Of a DNA stretch of 64,000 bases, positions 45,554 to 57,167 are shown one piece after another. The notes under the pieces were generated by a model. That model made no database searches. It was not told the origin of the DNA and worked only from the letters and a program-made list of their open reading frames with translations. Positions within the stretch are counted from its first letter, which is position 1. Each line of letters opens with the position of its first letter. The stretch is from Chalciporus piperatus (taxonomy: Eukaryota; Basidiomycota; Agaricomycetes; Boletales; Boletaceae), in the NCBI GenBank assembly GCA_038093975.1, contig JBBPTG010000025.1:62001-126000 (forward strand), read 5' to 3'. A program made the position numbers and the translations under genes.

Positions 45554-47121
45554 ATGGCACCCCCAGCTGTGCGGGGACTCAAAGCTGCGCTGAACTCTTC
45601 GGGAAAATACAACTTCAAGGTCAGTCTACTTGCAAAGTCGCGTACGATTCTCAACACTCATACTCCCCTCAGAGTCCTGATGCGGCGGCCGACTTTCTTG
45701 TCATCGGCGGAGGTGTGTCACCGAAAAGAGTCCGTGTTGTTAAACATGGCTGATGAACCTTATGCTAGGTGTGGTCGGCCTTGCAATTGCTCAACGGTTG
45801 TCCCAGCGCTTTCCATCCAAATCAACGTATCTTGTAGAACGACACGTACGTGCCGGGGAAGAAACGAGGTAGGCTCGTGCACTACATATAGAATGTGTTC
45901 TAATTCTGATTCACAGTTCACGGAACTCTGAAGTAATCCATGCAGGTCTGTCATAGAAATGTCTCTCCTGGGCATGTTGCTCACATTACTGCAGGTCTTT
46001 ACTATCCTCCCGAGTCTTTGAAAACTCGACTCTGCCTGCGCGGACGCCATCTCATGTACGAGAGGTGCAGGAAATACAACATCCCGTACCGCAAAACAGG
46101 AAAGCTCGTCGTTGCCCAAGAGCGGCAGCGTTCTTATATCGAAGGGCTGCTCGAGAAATCTCATTGGCTCTCTTGGCCTCCACACTCGCCAGAGGCACGC
46201 CGATTTCTCGAAGAGCCAGTCCTTCCCACCTCCCTCATCAGTGGAGAACATGCGCGCGAATTGGAACCTGACTTGTCGAAGGATATATCCGCGGCACTGT
46301 GGAGTCCTGAGACGGGAATCGTCGATTCGCATGCTCTCATGGAGAGCCTTGAAAAAGACATCCAGGACTCTGAGGGAGGAGAGCTCGTGTATTCCACACG
46401 CGTTGTCCGCGTAGATCCCTACAAAGGAGCCGAAGCATCCCCCACATCACCTTTCCATGATGGCTGGGTGGTGCAGATGGTAACCAATGATGCCCCGGAA
46501 GCAGACGCCCTGCTTGCAAAGACACTTATCAATGCTTCAGGATTGTCCGCCAACCTCATTCTCAACTCCCTTCTTCCTGAATCATCCCGGATACCCATGT
46601 ACTTTGGACGTGGCTCGTACGCGGCTTACAGCGGTCCAGGTATATCCAACGTCAGCCACCTTATATACCCTTGCCCCGAAACTGGGCCCAACAAACATGC
46701 CTTTCAATCCCTCGGTACACACTTAACCCTTGACCTCCAAGGGAAGATCCGCTTTGGCCCCGACCTCGAGTGGATATCGCCACCAACCGACGCTCCAGAT
46801 TTTTGCACCAGCGAGGAAAGCGTCGACTTTTGGACCAAGCACTTGGTCCCCAGCAATTCGCGGTTGGAAGAGATGTACACAGCGGTGAAGCAGTATCTGC
46901 CAGGAGTTACATTTGAGGGGTTCAGAGCGGACTATGTCGGAATTCGTCCTAAGCTCATCGTTTCGGGCTTCCAGGATTTCGTCGTACGAAAGGATTACGC
47001 AGACGGGAGAGACGGTGGGCTGATGGTTAGCCTGCTGGGTATTGAAAGCCCTGGGTTGACCTCGAGTCTTGCAATCGCGGAGCACGTTGTCGAGGATGTA
47101 CTGGACGTCAGAGATGATTAG
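45554..47121 (+). CDS. L2HGDH: L-2-hydroxyglutarate dehydrogenase (FAD)
   Basis: Mitochondrial FAD enzyme that oxidises the metabolic by-product L-2-hydroxyglutarate to 2-oxoglutarate. The FAD-binding Rossmann motif is DFLVIGGGVVGLAIAQRL, assembled across an intron, followed by YLVERH. The family signature SSRNSEVIHAGLYYPPESLK is spliced from two exons. It continues LCLRGRHLMYERCRKYNIPY, SPETGIVDSHALM and INASGLSAN. The C-terminus has YVGIRPKLIVSGFQDF and LLGIESPGLTSSLAIAEHV. Four introns lie in the first 450 nt; the rest is one exon. The ATG at 45554 is followed by a basic leader suited to mitochondrial import. Confidence 0.95.
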
Positions 47122-47397
47122 TAATACTGTAATGTAACGGCGGATGTGATGACGACGAAACATACTGAATTCGGCGGTCGTCCGAGCGTAAGAAAATATT
47201 CGGAATATCGAGGGAATGTTTCCCAACCGTCGAAACAACGTCGAGACTGTTTTTCCGGTATGAAACCGAGCTGGTGTGTTGCGCCGAGTCCTGTTTTGCG
47301 GTGTGTCAATGTTACTATTTCGAGCTCAGACATGCTGACATACGGAAATCCGAAAGTGTCACTCGGCGTCCACCTCGGCTTTCTCCTTACATCCACC

Positions 47398-48136
47398 ATG
47401 TTCCGCTCAGCACTCTCAAGGACAGCACTCAACGTTGCTGCTACAGCAAAGGCGTCAAGAACTGGCATATCGCCTGTTCTTGCCCGTGGTTACCACGAAA
47501 AAGTCATTTCTCACTACGAGAGCCCACGAAATGTGTGTCGCATTCGTAGCTCTGCCTTGTCTCACACAAGGTCTCACCTTCTTTCCAGGTGGGTTCTCTC
47601 CCAAAGAACGACATCGATGTCGGTACAGGGCTCGTGGGCGCACCTGCGTACGTATCCATCCTCATCGGTCTACAATGCACATCGCTCACGCAACTCCTCC
47701 CTTGCCCAGCTGCGGGGATGTCATGAAACTCCAGATTCGTGTGGACGAGAACGGCATCATTAGTGATGTCAAGTTCAAAACGTTTGGCTGTGGAAGTGCC
47801 ATTGCCTCAAGCTCATACATGACCGAACGGGTCAAAGGTCTTTCTCTCGAGGAGGCTTCCAAGATCAAGAACACGGACATCGCTAAGGAGCTCTGCCTAC
47901 CACCCGTGAAACTCCATTGTTCCAGTAAGCTATTTTTCTCTCACTGATGGGCCTTTCTTATCTGATATGCCACTCCCACAGTGCTGGCTGAGGATGCAAT
48001 TCGTTCTGCCATTCGGGACTATCGGACCAAGCGGGGCAAGATGGCTGATCCAAAGAAAGCCGGCTACATCGATGTCACGCAAAGCGCCGCAACCGGGGAG
48101 ACTGTTGCCACAGCTCATCCTGCTCAATCGCTCTGA
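47398..48136 (+). CDS. ISU1: mitochondrial Fe-S cluster scaffold protein ISU
   Basis: Scaffold on which NFS1 and frataxin build 2Fe-2S clusters in the mitochondrial matrix. A presequence ([19 protein letters not shown]) is followed by [91 protein letters not shown] and a C-terminal tail. The three cluster-binding cysteines (PAC, FGC, LHC) and the LPPVK loop used by the HSP70 chaperone are all intact. Three introns follow ESPRN, GAP(A) and HCS. The start at 47398 fits the presequence. Confidence 0.97.
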
Positions 48137-48363
48137 GCGAATAGCTACTTAGCATGTTCTGATCCCTGCATGTTCTCCATTTGCTGCCACTCTATCATCT
48201 CATACTCTATTCGCATCTTATCTTTCTCGTAGTCTCAAAACAGTCGTCGTGTATGTGTAATCCATGCAAACGATCAGCTTGGCATTCTAATTGTACTGAA
48301 TCGTGAGGATGACATCTGATCCGCATATCGCCTGATTATTGCAGTCCATGCTCAGGTGATCTA

Positions 48364-50456
48364 CTAACTCCCTTTCTGCCCCACAAACGAGAATTGCCCA
48401 GCCGCAAACCAACGCTCGTTCGCCTCCTTAACGCGCTGCGCAGCCGCGGCCCGATTAGTCAGCTCAAACCCTGCATTTCAGGTCAGCGTGAAAGTGCAGG
48501 AGGGAATAATCACGAGACCCACCTTGAACCGGTGTTACGGTCAGCGAGGTTGCCGTTCCTGATGTTGCCGTTCCGCTCTGCGCTGCACGCGCCAGCGTAG
48601 CGGTACGCAATTTATTGGCCTTGGACAATTTGGCTGTAATGCCTTCGGTGTCAGCAAAACACCATCACGAGTGGAACCAAATAGCCACCCACCTCGACTC
48701 TTGGCTTCTCCCAACCCAGCCCGGACCTTGCCCGTCCCGACACCAATCATACCAAGACCCTTCGTCTGGTCAAAGGCTCCAACCTCGGCCTCAGCCTCCC
48801 CAAATGTCATGCGGTTCTGGAGTTTGCGTAGCTCAGTCTGAGCATATGCTTCTTTCGCTTTACGCGCCCTTTGAAAGAAAGGTGAGACAGAGAAAGCAAC
48901 GGAAAAACAGGGAACTGGACGGACCGCTTTCCTCCTCTTCGCTTTTTCGGCCCGTCATTGGGAATAGGGAGTGCCTTTGTGATTTTGGCGGGTGGTGGAG
49001 CTGCAAGGCGGTCTATGCGTTTCTCGATCTTCTCTCGAAGATCCTGGCCGTACGAGCCTGGATAATCATCAATATGGAAATGTCACAACAGCCTGCTCCC
49101 CATGCTCACCATCTCTGCGAGTTCGTTCAAGATCCATGCGTGCAGCTAGCACGCATTTCGCGCCTACCGTCCGCTGCACCTTGAGTTGGTACTCCGGAGG
49201 TGTTTGCTGGACCGGTTCACACTGGAAGATGAAGCCAGTATGCCGCCGCTGGGTTGCCGTCGAAAATCCAAGAGTGGCCTTCTTTTGAGCACCAAGAAGC
49301 TATGGGAAGACATGGTCAGCATGATAATCAAAGGGAATCCATTCGACTTACGTGAACGTTACATGATGGCATTTTGGCAAGAGGTCCAAGACCGCCTGCA
49401 ACTCCAAGTAGCTTCGCGGCTGTGGTAGTACCAACGATAGCTGATAGGTTGGGGGCAAGAACATTCATTCTTGAGCTGACGTACATGAATATCTGTAGGC
49501 GCACCGGTGAGCGAAATATGAACAGAGACATGACAATGGCTCACTTTTTTGCGCGTTTCCTCCAAACGGTCAGCCAAATCACAAGCTCGCTCGACAGCTT
49601 CCCATTTCGATTCTGAAAGGGGCTGACCTGAGCTCGTCGTAGCGGTGATCAGAACACTCATGATCACGGCAGCTGGTAGGACTCCAATCAAGTCAACTTT
49701 GGTAGGATCCTAGGAGACAAAATGTGTTCTGGTTCTGGTTCGGGATGGACTCAACATACCTCATTATTCGCAAGAATGCGTACAGCGCGTATGTACTGGG
49801 TGGTGTCTTGAATCAGCTGTTCTAGTTCGGGGAATTTTGGCGCATAATGATCACGAATGAACTTGCATCTGGAATCAGTAGACGAATGCCACAAGGACCA
49901 CGGGGCGTACTTTATGCACAACAAGAATTTCATTATCCACATCGACAGATAAGTTATTTGCTTGCACGATGAGTGTGTACTCGGGGTTCAAATGTGCAGG
50001 TAACGACATCGCATCCGCTGAGCTGGGGTTCGCCTGGAATTTCTCGATGTCCTACAAAGAGCCACTTTAGCCATTAGACGAAGCGGTGAAGAACGAACTC
50101 ACCTTCAGTGTATCGGTCATCCTCCTACTACCTTCCAGCTTCGCGATCGAGCTCACGTCCTCTATTCCACCTAGATCCATTTGCTGCACTTCCTCGGCAT
50201 CCAACTCCTCTGCAGGTTTCATTCCACCCTCTAGCACGAGACCGTCTCCCGATTCTTGCCCCGCCGCATCTTCCTCGCCCTCTCCCTCCTCCTCAGCGTC
50301 CGACATTTCGATTTCCCCTTCTGCCTTGCGCTTCAGTCCGTTCGGAGCAGAACTAGTGGTGGGCGCAGAAGCATCCTCAGTGTCCTCATTTTCCTCGCCG
50401 CCATTGTCCGAAAGACCATCAAGATCTGCCAATAGCTCGTCAGCTAGTCCACTCAT
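48364..50456 (-). CDS. PRP31: pre-mRNA splicing factor PRP31
   Basis: U4/U6.U5 tri-snRNP protein that binds the U4 5' stem-loop with Snu13. Acidic N-terminus ([20 protein letters not shown]), then a NOSIC region ([37 protein letters not shown]). The Nop domain follows: [60 protein letters not shown]. The C-terminus has [28 protein letters not shown] and the ending [11 protein letters not shown]. About eight introns. Start 50456 and stop 48364 are clear. Confidence 0.96.
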
Positions 50457-51010
50457 GTCTGTCAGTTACTGCAAGAACCAAGGGGTACCACTTTCACGCG
50501 AAGTATTCGCTGACATAATACTCAGTTACCTTATCAAGAAATATCGTCTTCTGACAAAAGGCAGTTGGTCCGTGCGCGAGTGAGGGAAGGTATAAATACG
50601 ATGGGCGGACAACTGAACAGCTCATACTTACCTTGATGGCGCACGCCCCTTCAGGTATCCGGGTTTACGGGCCACGGGGACCTTCCATAGCACGGCGACC
50701 CTGTCCATACAGAGGGTGTCCGCGGTTTGTATGAGCTTCGGCTCATGCACTGTCTCAATATTTTCCTGTCCTGCCACGGCCACTCTGGCTGGGCAGGCCG
50801 TTTTTTTTCGCTCTTCTTGGGTTTTAACCCTAACCCTAGTGTATATATATATGTCCTTGTTTGGCAATGTACGAACACTTTAGATTTCAAGTCTACAAAC
50901 AAGGTGATTTAGAAGTCATTCCTGCCTGTTGTATTTTACATCTTTAACAAGTTCTGTCCGAGTCCCAATGAACAATCTCAACAGCAGACACCCCTAAGTA
51001 CATTTACTGG
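50457..51010. other. PRP31 upstream region with telomere-like repeat
   Basis: Promoter of PRP31 and 3' flank of the SDR gene. A minus-strand open frame at 50628-50867 has no family features. At 50819-50835 there are two tandem CCCTAA units (aaccctaaccctag), next to a short TA run. Confidence 0.45.
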
Positions 51011-52309
51011 TCAGTAGGATGATGGGTGGTCCAGAAGCAACTGGATGATTAATGTAAGTCAAAGTACCCTCAAGAATGTGGAATGCATACCCCGCCATCA
51101 ACCAATACAGTTTCACCGGTCATGTACCAGTTCGCAACCAATGCCAACACAACGGAACCCATATCTCGATGTGTCCCGCCGGTCTGTACAGTGGGCACCA
51201 CGAAATTGAGTTGCGTACCGGGTGGGATGAGAGAAAGTCCAGTCGCGGGGTCGACGGAACCAGGAGCGCTCATCTGTCTCGCCATGTAGCAATATGTAAC
51301 TGAGAACGAAGCCAAAAGCTACTTGCCTGGCTGGGAAAGAAACCTATCGTCGCACATACGTAGGTTGATTAACTATCCGTGGGGGAGATAATAGAGAACA
51401 CACCAGGCGCGATCCCGTTGACTCTGATCCCTAGCGGCAGTAGTTCATGGGCAAGGGAAGATGTAAAATGCCCAATCGCACTTTTAGAGAACATGTAGGC
51501 GTAGGATCTTGATAGATTTGAATCCTACCTTCCCATAAGACCTAAATGATGACACTCATCGATAATAAACTTACCTTTGCCCACCCATTGACACTGCTAG
51601 TCATGACAATCTGCGGGGCAATTTTCTTCGTCTGAGGGTTCGTGGAGGTCCTCCATTTTTCCAACAAAGGAAGAAATGCGAAAGACAGCCAGTATGGACC
51701 GACAGCGTTTGTATTGAGGGTGTTGTCAAAGTCGATCTGTTCAATGGGATCGAAGAAGCTGGCAACGTACGCAGCGGCCGTCGGCGCTGTCGGCGGCTTG
51801 AATTCGCCTAATTGCACCCCAGCATTGTTGAACAGGACAGTGACATATTCCTCGCGTTTTCCAATTTCCTCCGCTAGACGCTTGGCCTCGGACTAAGTAT
51901 ACGACACTCGTCAGAACGATGAAGAGCGAGGTATCGGACACTTCTTCACCTTGTGTCGGACATCACACTGGATACCAATCATCTTGCCTCTTGCGCCACA
52001 TTGTGCGGCTGCATCGTTGTATTTCTTACATGCCCTATGAACGTTGCGATCTTTCAGCCGATATACATGAGGAGAGTTTTGCTTCGTACTCATCAAGTTC
52101 GCGCTGGACGAGTCCAGCAATATAAACAGTCGCGCCGTTGGCCATGAGGGTAGAACTCATCATTAGCCCAACTCCCTACCAACAAGGTCAGCTAACCCGA
52201 AAGGCGGACGACATCGACGTACCGAATTGCCTCCTGTCACGACGGCCACAACGCCATTCAAGTCAAACAACGTCTTTGCCTGCAGTTCCTCAAGGATTTT
52301 GGAAGCCAT
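51011..52309 (-). CDS. short-chain dehydrogenase/reductase (SDR)
   Basis: NAD(P)-dependent oxidoreductase, substrate unknown. The cofactor motif is VVAVVTGGNSGIGL (TGxxxGxG, split by an intron). The VLFNNAGVQLGEF block holds NNAG. IVMTSSVNGWAK supplies the catalytic Ser, and RRYAYMFSKSAIGHF supplies Tyr and Lys (YxxxK as YMFSK). PLGIRVNGIAPG and the C-terminal WYMTGETVLVDGG follow. The 3' end is uncertain: a 50 nt intron after VDGG (donor gtatgc) gives LLLDHPSSY and stop at 51011, typical of fungal SDR tails; without it the frame stops at 51070. Start ATG at 52309 (ASKILEELQAKTLFDLNG). At least five introns. Confidence 0.88.
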
Positions 52310-52883
52310 GCTGGACACAAGAGAGAGGTCGACGCGAGAGATCGAGATATTTAAGACATCTACCCCTCACGTGTCTAGTCACTGGTGGGAATATGGGAAC
52401 GAAGCAAATCACTTGACAGGATAGACGGAACTGTTTCGCCCGGTACGTCAATACTCACAGACCTTATTAGGGCTACTCTGGGCCACAGAAGAGGGTGGCA
52501 GAAGGTAGACACCGGAGAAATGTGCCTGCAACCTTGAATCTGCCATCGGTATCTCAACCAAATCCCAGGGTGAGGACAAGGCGATAATCGAATGGATTAT
52601 GAAACCGCGACAATACAAGTTCGACGCACGTATATTGATGGGATACGAGTAGAAATACAGGCAGACATGTCGACTGGTGATGTTCCGAGCATCCTTCAGA
52701 AGGCCAACAGTCAAACGGTATGAGACTGCTCTCGCCGAAGGCAGATCCGATGGATCGCGTGGAATGACCAGCCACATGAAGACTTCAGCACATCCTGCAT
52801 AGCTCCGAAAATAGCGGAGAACATACGATCTATTATCACAAGCGTGTTTTGAGGCGAGTCAAGGCATACATATTCCCCAATTT
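52310..52883. other. SDR-SmG intergenic region
   Basis: Between two minus-strand genes. Scattered small frames without motifs; no gene supported. Contains the SDR promoter. Confidence 0.5.
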
Positions 52884-53220
52884 TCATCGCATTGCCTCCA
52901 AGATTTCCATTGATGTTACACTGTTTCCTCGAATGACCTAAAATGAAATCATGAGTCAGCTGAAACGAAAGGCAATGGGAATGAAGCATACCACTGTGCC
53001 AATTGGGTGCTTTTGGGCAGGGGTGGTCTCTTCGAGGGCCTCATCGATCACGAGATTGAGGAAAAGATCGTAGCCGCGCAAAATACCGCTAACTTTGCGA
53101 CCTCCCTGGAGATGGACGAACAACTTCTTGTCCATAAACTAAGCAAGTAATTAGACACAGATAGGACATGGCTGTACGATGCCATACCTTTTTGAGTTCT
53201 GGTTGGGATGCTTTCGACAT
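52884..53220 (-). CDS. SMX2: small nuclear ribonucleoprotein G (Sm-G)
   Basis: Member of the heptameric Sm ring on U1, U2, U4 and U5 snRNAs. The Sm fold is complete: [67 protein letters not shown] and the end MR. About 77 aa, the usual size. Exon 1 is 53188-53220, followed by an intron at 53139-53187 and a second after PIGTV. The ATG at 53220 matches the family start. Confidence 0.96.
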
Positions 53221-53535
53221 TTTGATAGGGATGTGGTGAGTGGCGAACCTGACCTTGGCTTGGGTGACTTGCTTTGCTATGTTTGGTTTCAAAGGTTCGA
53301 ACAGTCAACACTCCTCCGAGCCGCGTCCAACAGCCATCCTGAATTCAGTCCATTCATCAGTTACTCGCCTTTAATTGTACAGAAATAATAACCACAAGTC
53401 TTTTCCCTGTTTCCCAAACACTTCGGTCAGCGTTCCGTTTCCCTAGCCTTTCACACATGACTGAAACAATGTATCCACAGCTCACCCTCCCAGTCTGAAG
53501 CAGTCATTGCCGCTGTAGTGCACTTGATCGGATAG
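53221..53535. promoter_or_regulatory. divergent promoter, SmG / disordered RGG protein
   Basis: 315 bp between head-to-head start codons with no coding frame. The promoter role is inferred from layout. Confidence 0.45.
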
Positions 53536-55218
53536 ATGGCAACGTCAGCTTCCCGGACAGTACCAGGCAGTCCAAACCCCTCTGCCCAAGGTTCCCCTAG
53601 TACCAGAGATTGGTCCAGCTTAAGGACCGGCGAGCCAGGGTCAGCTTTTCGTGGAAGAGGTCGTGGAAGAGGTACCCGAGGTGGAAGTGCAAGGGGCGGT
53701 CGGGGCGGAGGCCATCCACCCAGTACTTCAGGCCAAAGAGGCAACAAAAGCCTAATCGATCCATCCAAGAGTACACCTCCTCCCTCTGACGCACCCCCAT
53801 CTAAAAGAGACGCCCCACCCCCACGCAAACCTCCGGTGCCATCCTCCGTTCCTGCCAAAGTCAATGGTTCATCGGATAGGGCTGCCAATGCCAATGGTTC
53901 CGCCGAACGCGGCGGTCGATCCAAGCCTGGATCACGCAAGCCTTCCCGTGCTGGCCCCGCAGTCGTGACCACACCCGCAGCTGCTTCGGAGGTCGCTCAG
54001 AGCGCTCCTCCTACACCCTCTCGATCCGCTAATCGTCGACACCGGTCCCAGACAGGGAAAACACCTATAACTCCCTTTAAGCCATCAGTACCCCAGGCTG
54101 TCAAATTGCAGAAATCACGGAGTGGTTCCACACCACCGTCTCAAGTGCCCATGCGCAAGGATGTTCCACCCCACCTCGCTGCAGCTCACGAGGCGGGGAT
54201 TCGCCATGACATCGACGCGTTGGTAGAACGCGTCAGGGCCGTCGCGATGGCTGAAAATCGCCCGACAACTCCTGGCAGTCATATAGACTGGGCCGGTGAT
54301 GAGGACGACTCCCTACCAGATCTCGACGATTGGGGAGTTACCACAACACTCACTAACGCCAGCCAAACGGAGGACCATAGCGAGGGAATATCACCGATAT
54401 TGGCGGATACTCTAAAGCCATTGCCAGCACCTCAATCAGAAACTTATGAGGAGGAAGAGCGAGAGATGGAAACCTATGACACCCTACCTGAGGAGCAAGC
54501 ACAATCGCCAGAACACCCTCCTTGCCCCACCACGGAGAAGGCGTCAGATCGAGGTAGCGTAACCCCAGGTGCAGAAGAGATTCCGTCGCTTGCTCCCTCC
54601 GAGGAAAAGCCTCCATCGCATCCTGTCGCAGCTATGGATACCCGACGTGCCCGAGGAAAGTCCATCAATCAACTCGCCGGGCATTCCACAAACCCGTCTC
54701 CTCTGGCTGAAGAGGAAGAAGAACCCCTCCCATCAAAGGGTGAGGGGATATATGCCTCGATGTACGCACCTTCCAAAGAGGAACTTGCCATGTCGGAGAG
54801 ACTGTCGAGTGCATCCTCCAGTGACCATGGCCTCGCCGCCTCCATGCATGCACCTGTTCCTGGCTTGCCGGAGTCTCATTCAGCCCCAAGTCTTCTACCT
54901 TCTAGTCAATCACCCCCTGCATCCCGCACCCATTCACGGTCGCACACTGAAGGTCGATCAGGTCGTGGCTCTCTAGGCTCAGCATCTCACCGAGGTGCTC
55001 GATCAGGTGCATCTTCGCCTCTTGGAAAACACGTTTACAACCATTCCCGCAATCATTCCACACCTGCTGGAGGGGCAGCTTTGCGGGCCCCGCAACCCTC
55101 CCGTCCTGTTATCACCGGCGACGCGATCTCTCGGTTGGCCCGGACAATCGGGGGCATCGGCCCCAATACCCGTCCTCAAGCTATCCCAGCCACAAAAGAT
55201 TCGACCATCTCCTCGTGA
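53536..55218 (+). CDS. intrinsically disordered RGG-containing protein
   Basis: Single exon, 560 aa. No recognised fold. The N-terminus has an RGG/RG patch (RGRGRGRGTRGGSARGGRGG), typical of RNA-binding disordered proteins. Long Ser/Pro/Arg-rich stretches follow. One ordered-looking island at about residues 215-280 (HLAAAHEAGIRHDIDALVER, SHIDWAGDEDDSLPDLDDWG) looks like a conserved short motif. The rest is Glu/Pro/Ser-rich with a final RPVITGDAISRLARTIGGI. RNA association is inferred from composition only. Confidence 0.8.
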   Translation: MATSASRTVPGSPNPSAQGSPSTRDWSSLRTGEPGSAFRGRGRGRGTRGGSARGGRGGGHPPSTSGQRGNKSLIDPSKSTPPPSDAPPSKRDAPPPRKPPVPSSVPAKVNGSSDRAANANGSAERGGRSKPGSRKPSRAGPAVVTTPAAASEVAQSAPPTPSRSANRRHRSQTGKTPITPFKPSVPQAVKLQKSRSGSTPPSQVPMRKDVPPHLAAAHEAGIRHDIDALVERVRAVAMAENRPTTPGSHIDWAGDEDDSLPDLDDWGVTTTLTNASQTEDHSEGISPILADTLKPLPAPQSETYEEEEREMETYDTLPEEQAQSPEHPPCPTTEKASDRGSVTPGAEEIPSLAPSEEKPPSHPVAAMDTRRARGKSINQLAGHSTNPSPLAEEEEEPLPSKGEGIYASMYAPSKEELAMSERLSSASSSDHGLAASMHAPVPGLPESHSAPSLLPSSQSPPASRTHSRSHTEGRSGRGSLGSASHRGARSGASSPLGKHVYNHSRNHSTPAGGAALRAPQPSRPVITGDAISRLARTIGGIGPNTRPQAIPATKDSTISS

Positions 55219-55515
55219 ACTTCATCTATTTAGCTTGCATCTATCTACGCGGCTATATTGCATCACTATAAACTGTTTGGCTCTTTGTTGTATATTCATG
55301 TTGACAAGTTTTTTCTAGGTTGGATAGTAAATCTCGATATCGCTACATCTAGTCCCACTCACATATACCCGCTTGGCCCCCCTTCGTGATACTTGACATA
55401 CATACCTGTACTTCATTCTCGGTGAACTCAGGTGTATGTACTATACGCTACTAATCTATCATTGGTCACGGTGAACAGGCAGAATAGTCATAATTATCGG
55501 AACTCAATAAACGTC

Positions 55516-57050
55516 TCATCCAGTGCTGAAATACGACAGCTCGAGCCCAATAGCCTTGATTGGTTTTGACCGACTTGATAGGTCAGAAATGACGCCTACA
55601 CTGACTAGCATCTGCTTCAATCGACCTTCCCATAGCAACGAGACGTTCTGTGGAATAATTCAGTAACACAGTTAGAGTATAGTTTGAGAGGGGGACAAAC
55701 ATTGTTGGTCGATATCCTAGCTTTCACGACACCTCGAATATCAGACGGAGGGAGTTCTTGCTGCGGAGGATGTGGATCAGAATCAGGAGGCTGAGAAGCA
55801 TCATCGTCCGAGACAGGTTGCGAGAGACCACGACGCATCCACCATTCTGCACCCATTGTCCACTCGCTATCATAGCTGTAGACGTTAAAGTCAAACCTCG
55901 AGCATAAAGAAAGGTCTCGCGAGACCTTGGCGGAATACGCAGTCGAGATGTGGCCCATCATCGGATTGAATAGTGCTGTGATCGTTGTAGGTGGTTGAGA
56001 TGGAAAACCACGGGGCGAAGCAAGGGACAACGGGGACGACGTGGGTGCGGGTGTTTGGAATGAAGGAGGAGACGTGTCAGAAAGGGTCGTAAATCGTATC
56101 CCGGTCGATACTACAGAAACCGATGTGAGAAAGGTTGGATGAGAGTAGAACTATCGTACCTCCAGCACTTCTCTCCTTTGCGCTGATATAGAATTCGGCC
56201 CCAGCAGAAACACGACCCTTGAGTCCGCCTCCCGTGGCTTCTTCCTCATCGACGCGTTTTGGACGGGGACTGGTCGAGGGGCCAGGATTTTCGGAGGACT
56301 CTGTCGAATTGCCGAGCCTACCAAAGTTATGCAACACCCGTACTCCCCACATCCCGTCTTCTGCGCTCCAAGTATACTCGGTACACCATTTTCCGATGTC
56401 GTGCTGCAAGCTGAACATGATATTGCTAACATTGTCCCCACGCGCTCTCCCCTCCCCAGTGAGACTCGTTCGCGGGTCCGAAATAGCAGCCACCAACGCC
56501 TGTGTAGTAGGAGAGAGCCGCGTGGAATAAAGCGCATCCAATCGACCAGTAGGGAGGTATAGACGACCGTAGAGGAGATAGTCTGTCATGGGGCCCTGTT
56601 GGTTAACGTTTGAAGATGCTGGGCATAGCGGCGGAAAGTGCATGCTTACCTCGCTCTCCGGCTAGCTTCCTCTCCCTGCCTTCTGGTCGTCTAGGTTGAC
56701 CGTGCACTTTGAAGCGCTCGATCATATCCTTGAAGCGGACATCCCCAGAGTTCTTGATGTCCAAGGGGCACGAAGTAAATATATATCCCACCGAGCCATT
56801 AAGCGATGGCATCGCATTCATGGAGTACGACGTATTGAACAGCGGGTTTGGCGACTTTGATATTGATAGATGCAACCCACGCGGGATGGTGAAGTTGAGT
56901 ATAGCTATATGACGAGTTCAAGAACACAGGGTAGGCAATGTGTAAGGACATACCATCGGATGACCGGGTTAGATTGGCGTAGAGGTTGTCCTCGTTCCAA
57001 TCCGTCGCCTTGTAATAACTGCGCAAGACATAAGACGCAAACGGATGCAT
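55516..57050 (-). CDS. MDM10: MDM10, mitochondrial outer-membrane beta-barrel of ERMES
   Basis: Beta-barrel that anchors the ER-mitochondria encounter structure and helps the SAM complex assemble TOM40. It starts HPFASYVLRSYYKATDWNED and continues GLHLSISKSPNPLFNTSY, GSVGYIFTSCPLDIK, DYLLYGRLYLPTGRLDALYS, QHDIGKWCTEYTWSAEDGMW, STAYSAKVSRDLSLCSRFDF and DSEWTMGAEWWMR. The last exon, after an intron ending at about 55670, gives NVSLLWEGRLKQMLVSVGVI and SSRSKPIKAIGLELSYFSTG. A disordered insert of Ser/Pro/Glu type lies before the last strands, and another after RVLHNFGRLG. ATG at 57050 and stop at 55516 are clear. Confidence 0.94.
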
Positions 57051-57167
57051 CCTTCACTGAGCTTCACAACCAAACGCATTCAAGAACGCATCGACCAAAG
57101 TACAGCGGGGATTACGTAAAGCAAGGTACATTATGTGTGTCGCGGGATATAGCCTGCCACCGTTCCT

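Noticed and set aside
50628..50867. Minus-strand 79-codon frame upstream of PRP31
   Set aside because: No ordered segment or family motif; it contains the telomere-like and TA repeats, so it is probably non-coding.
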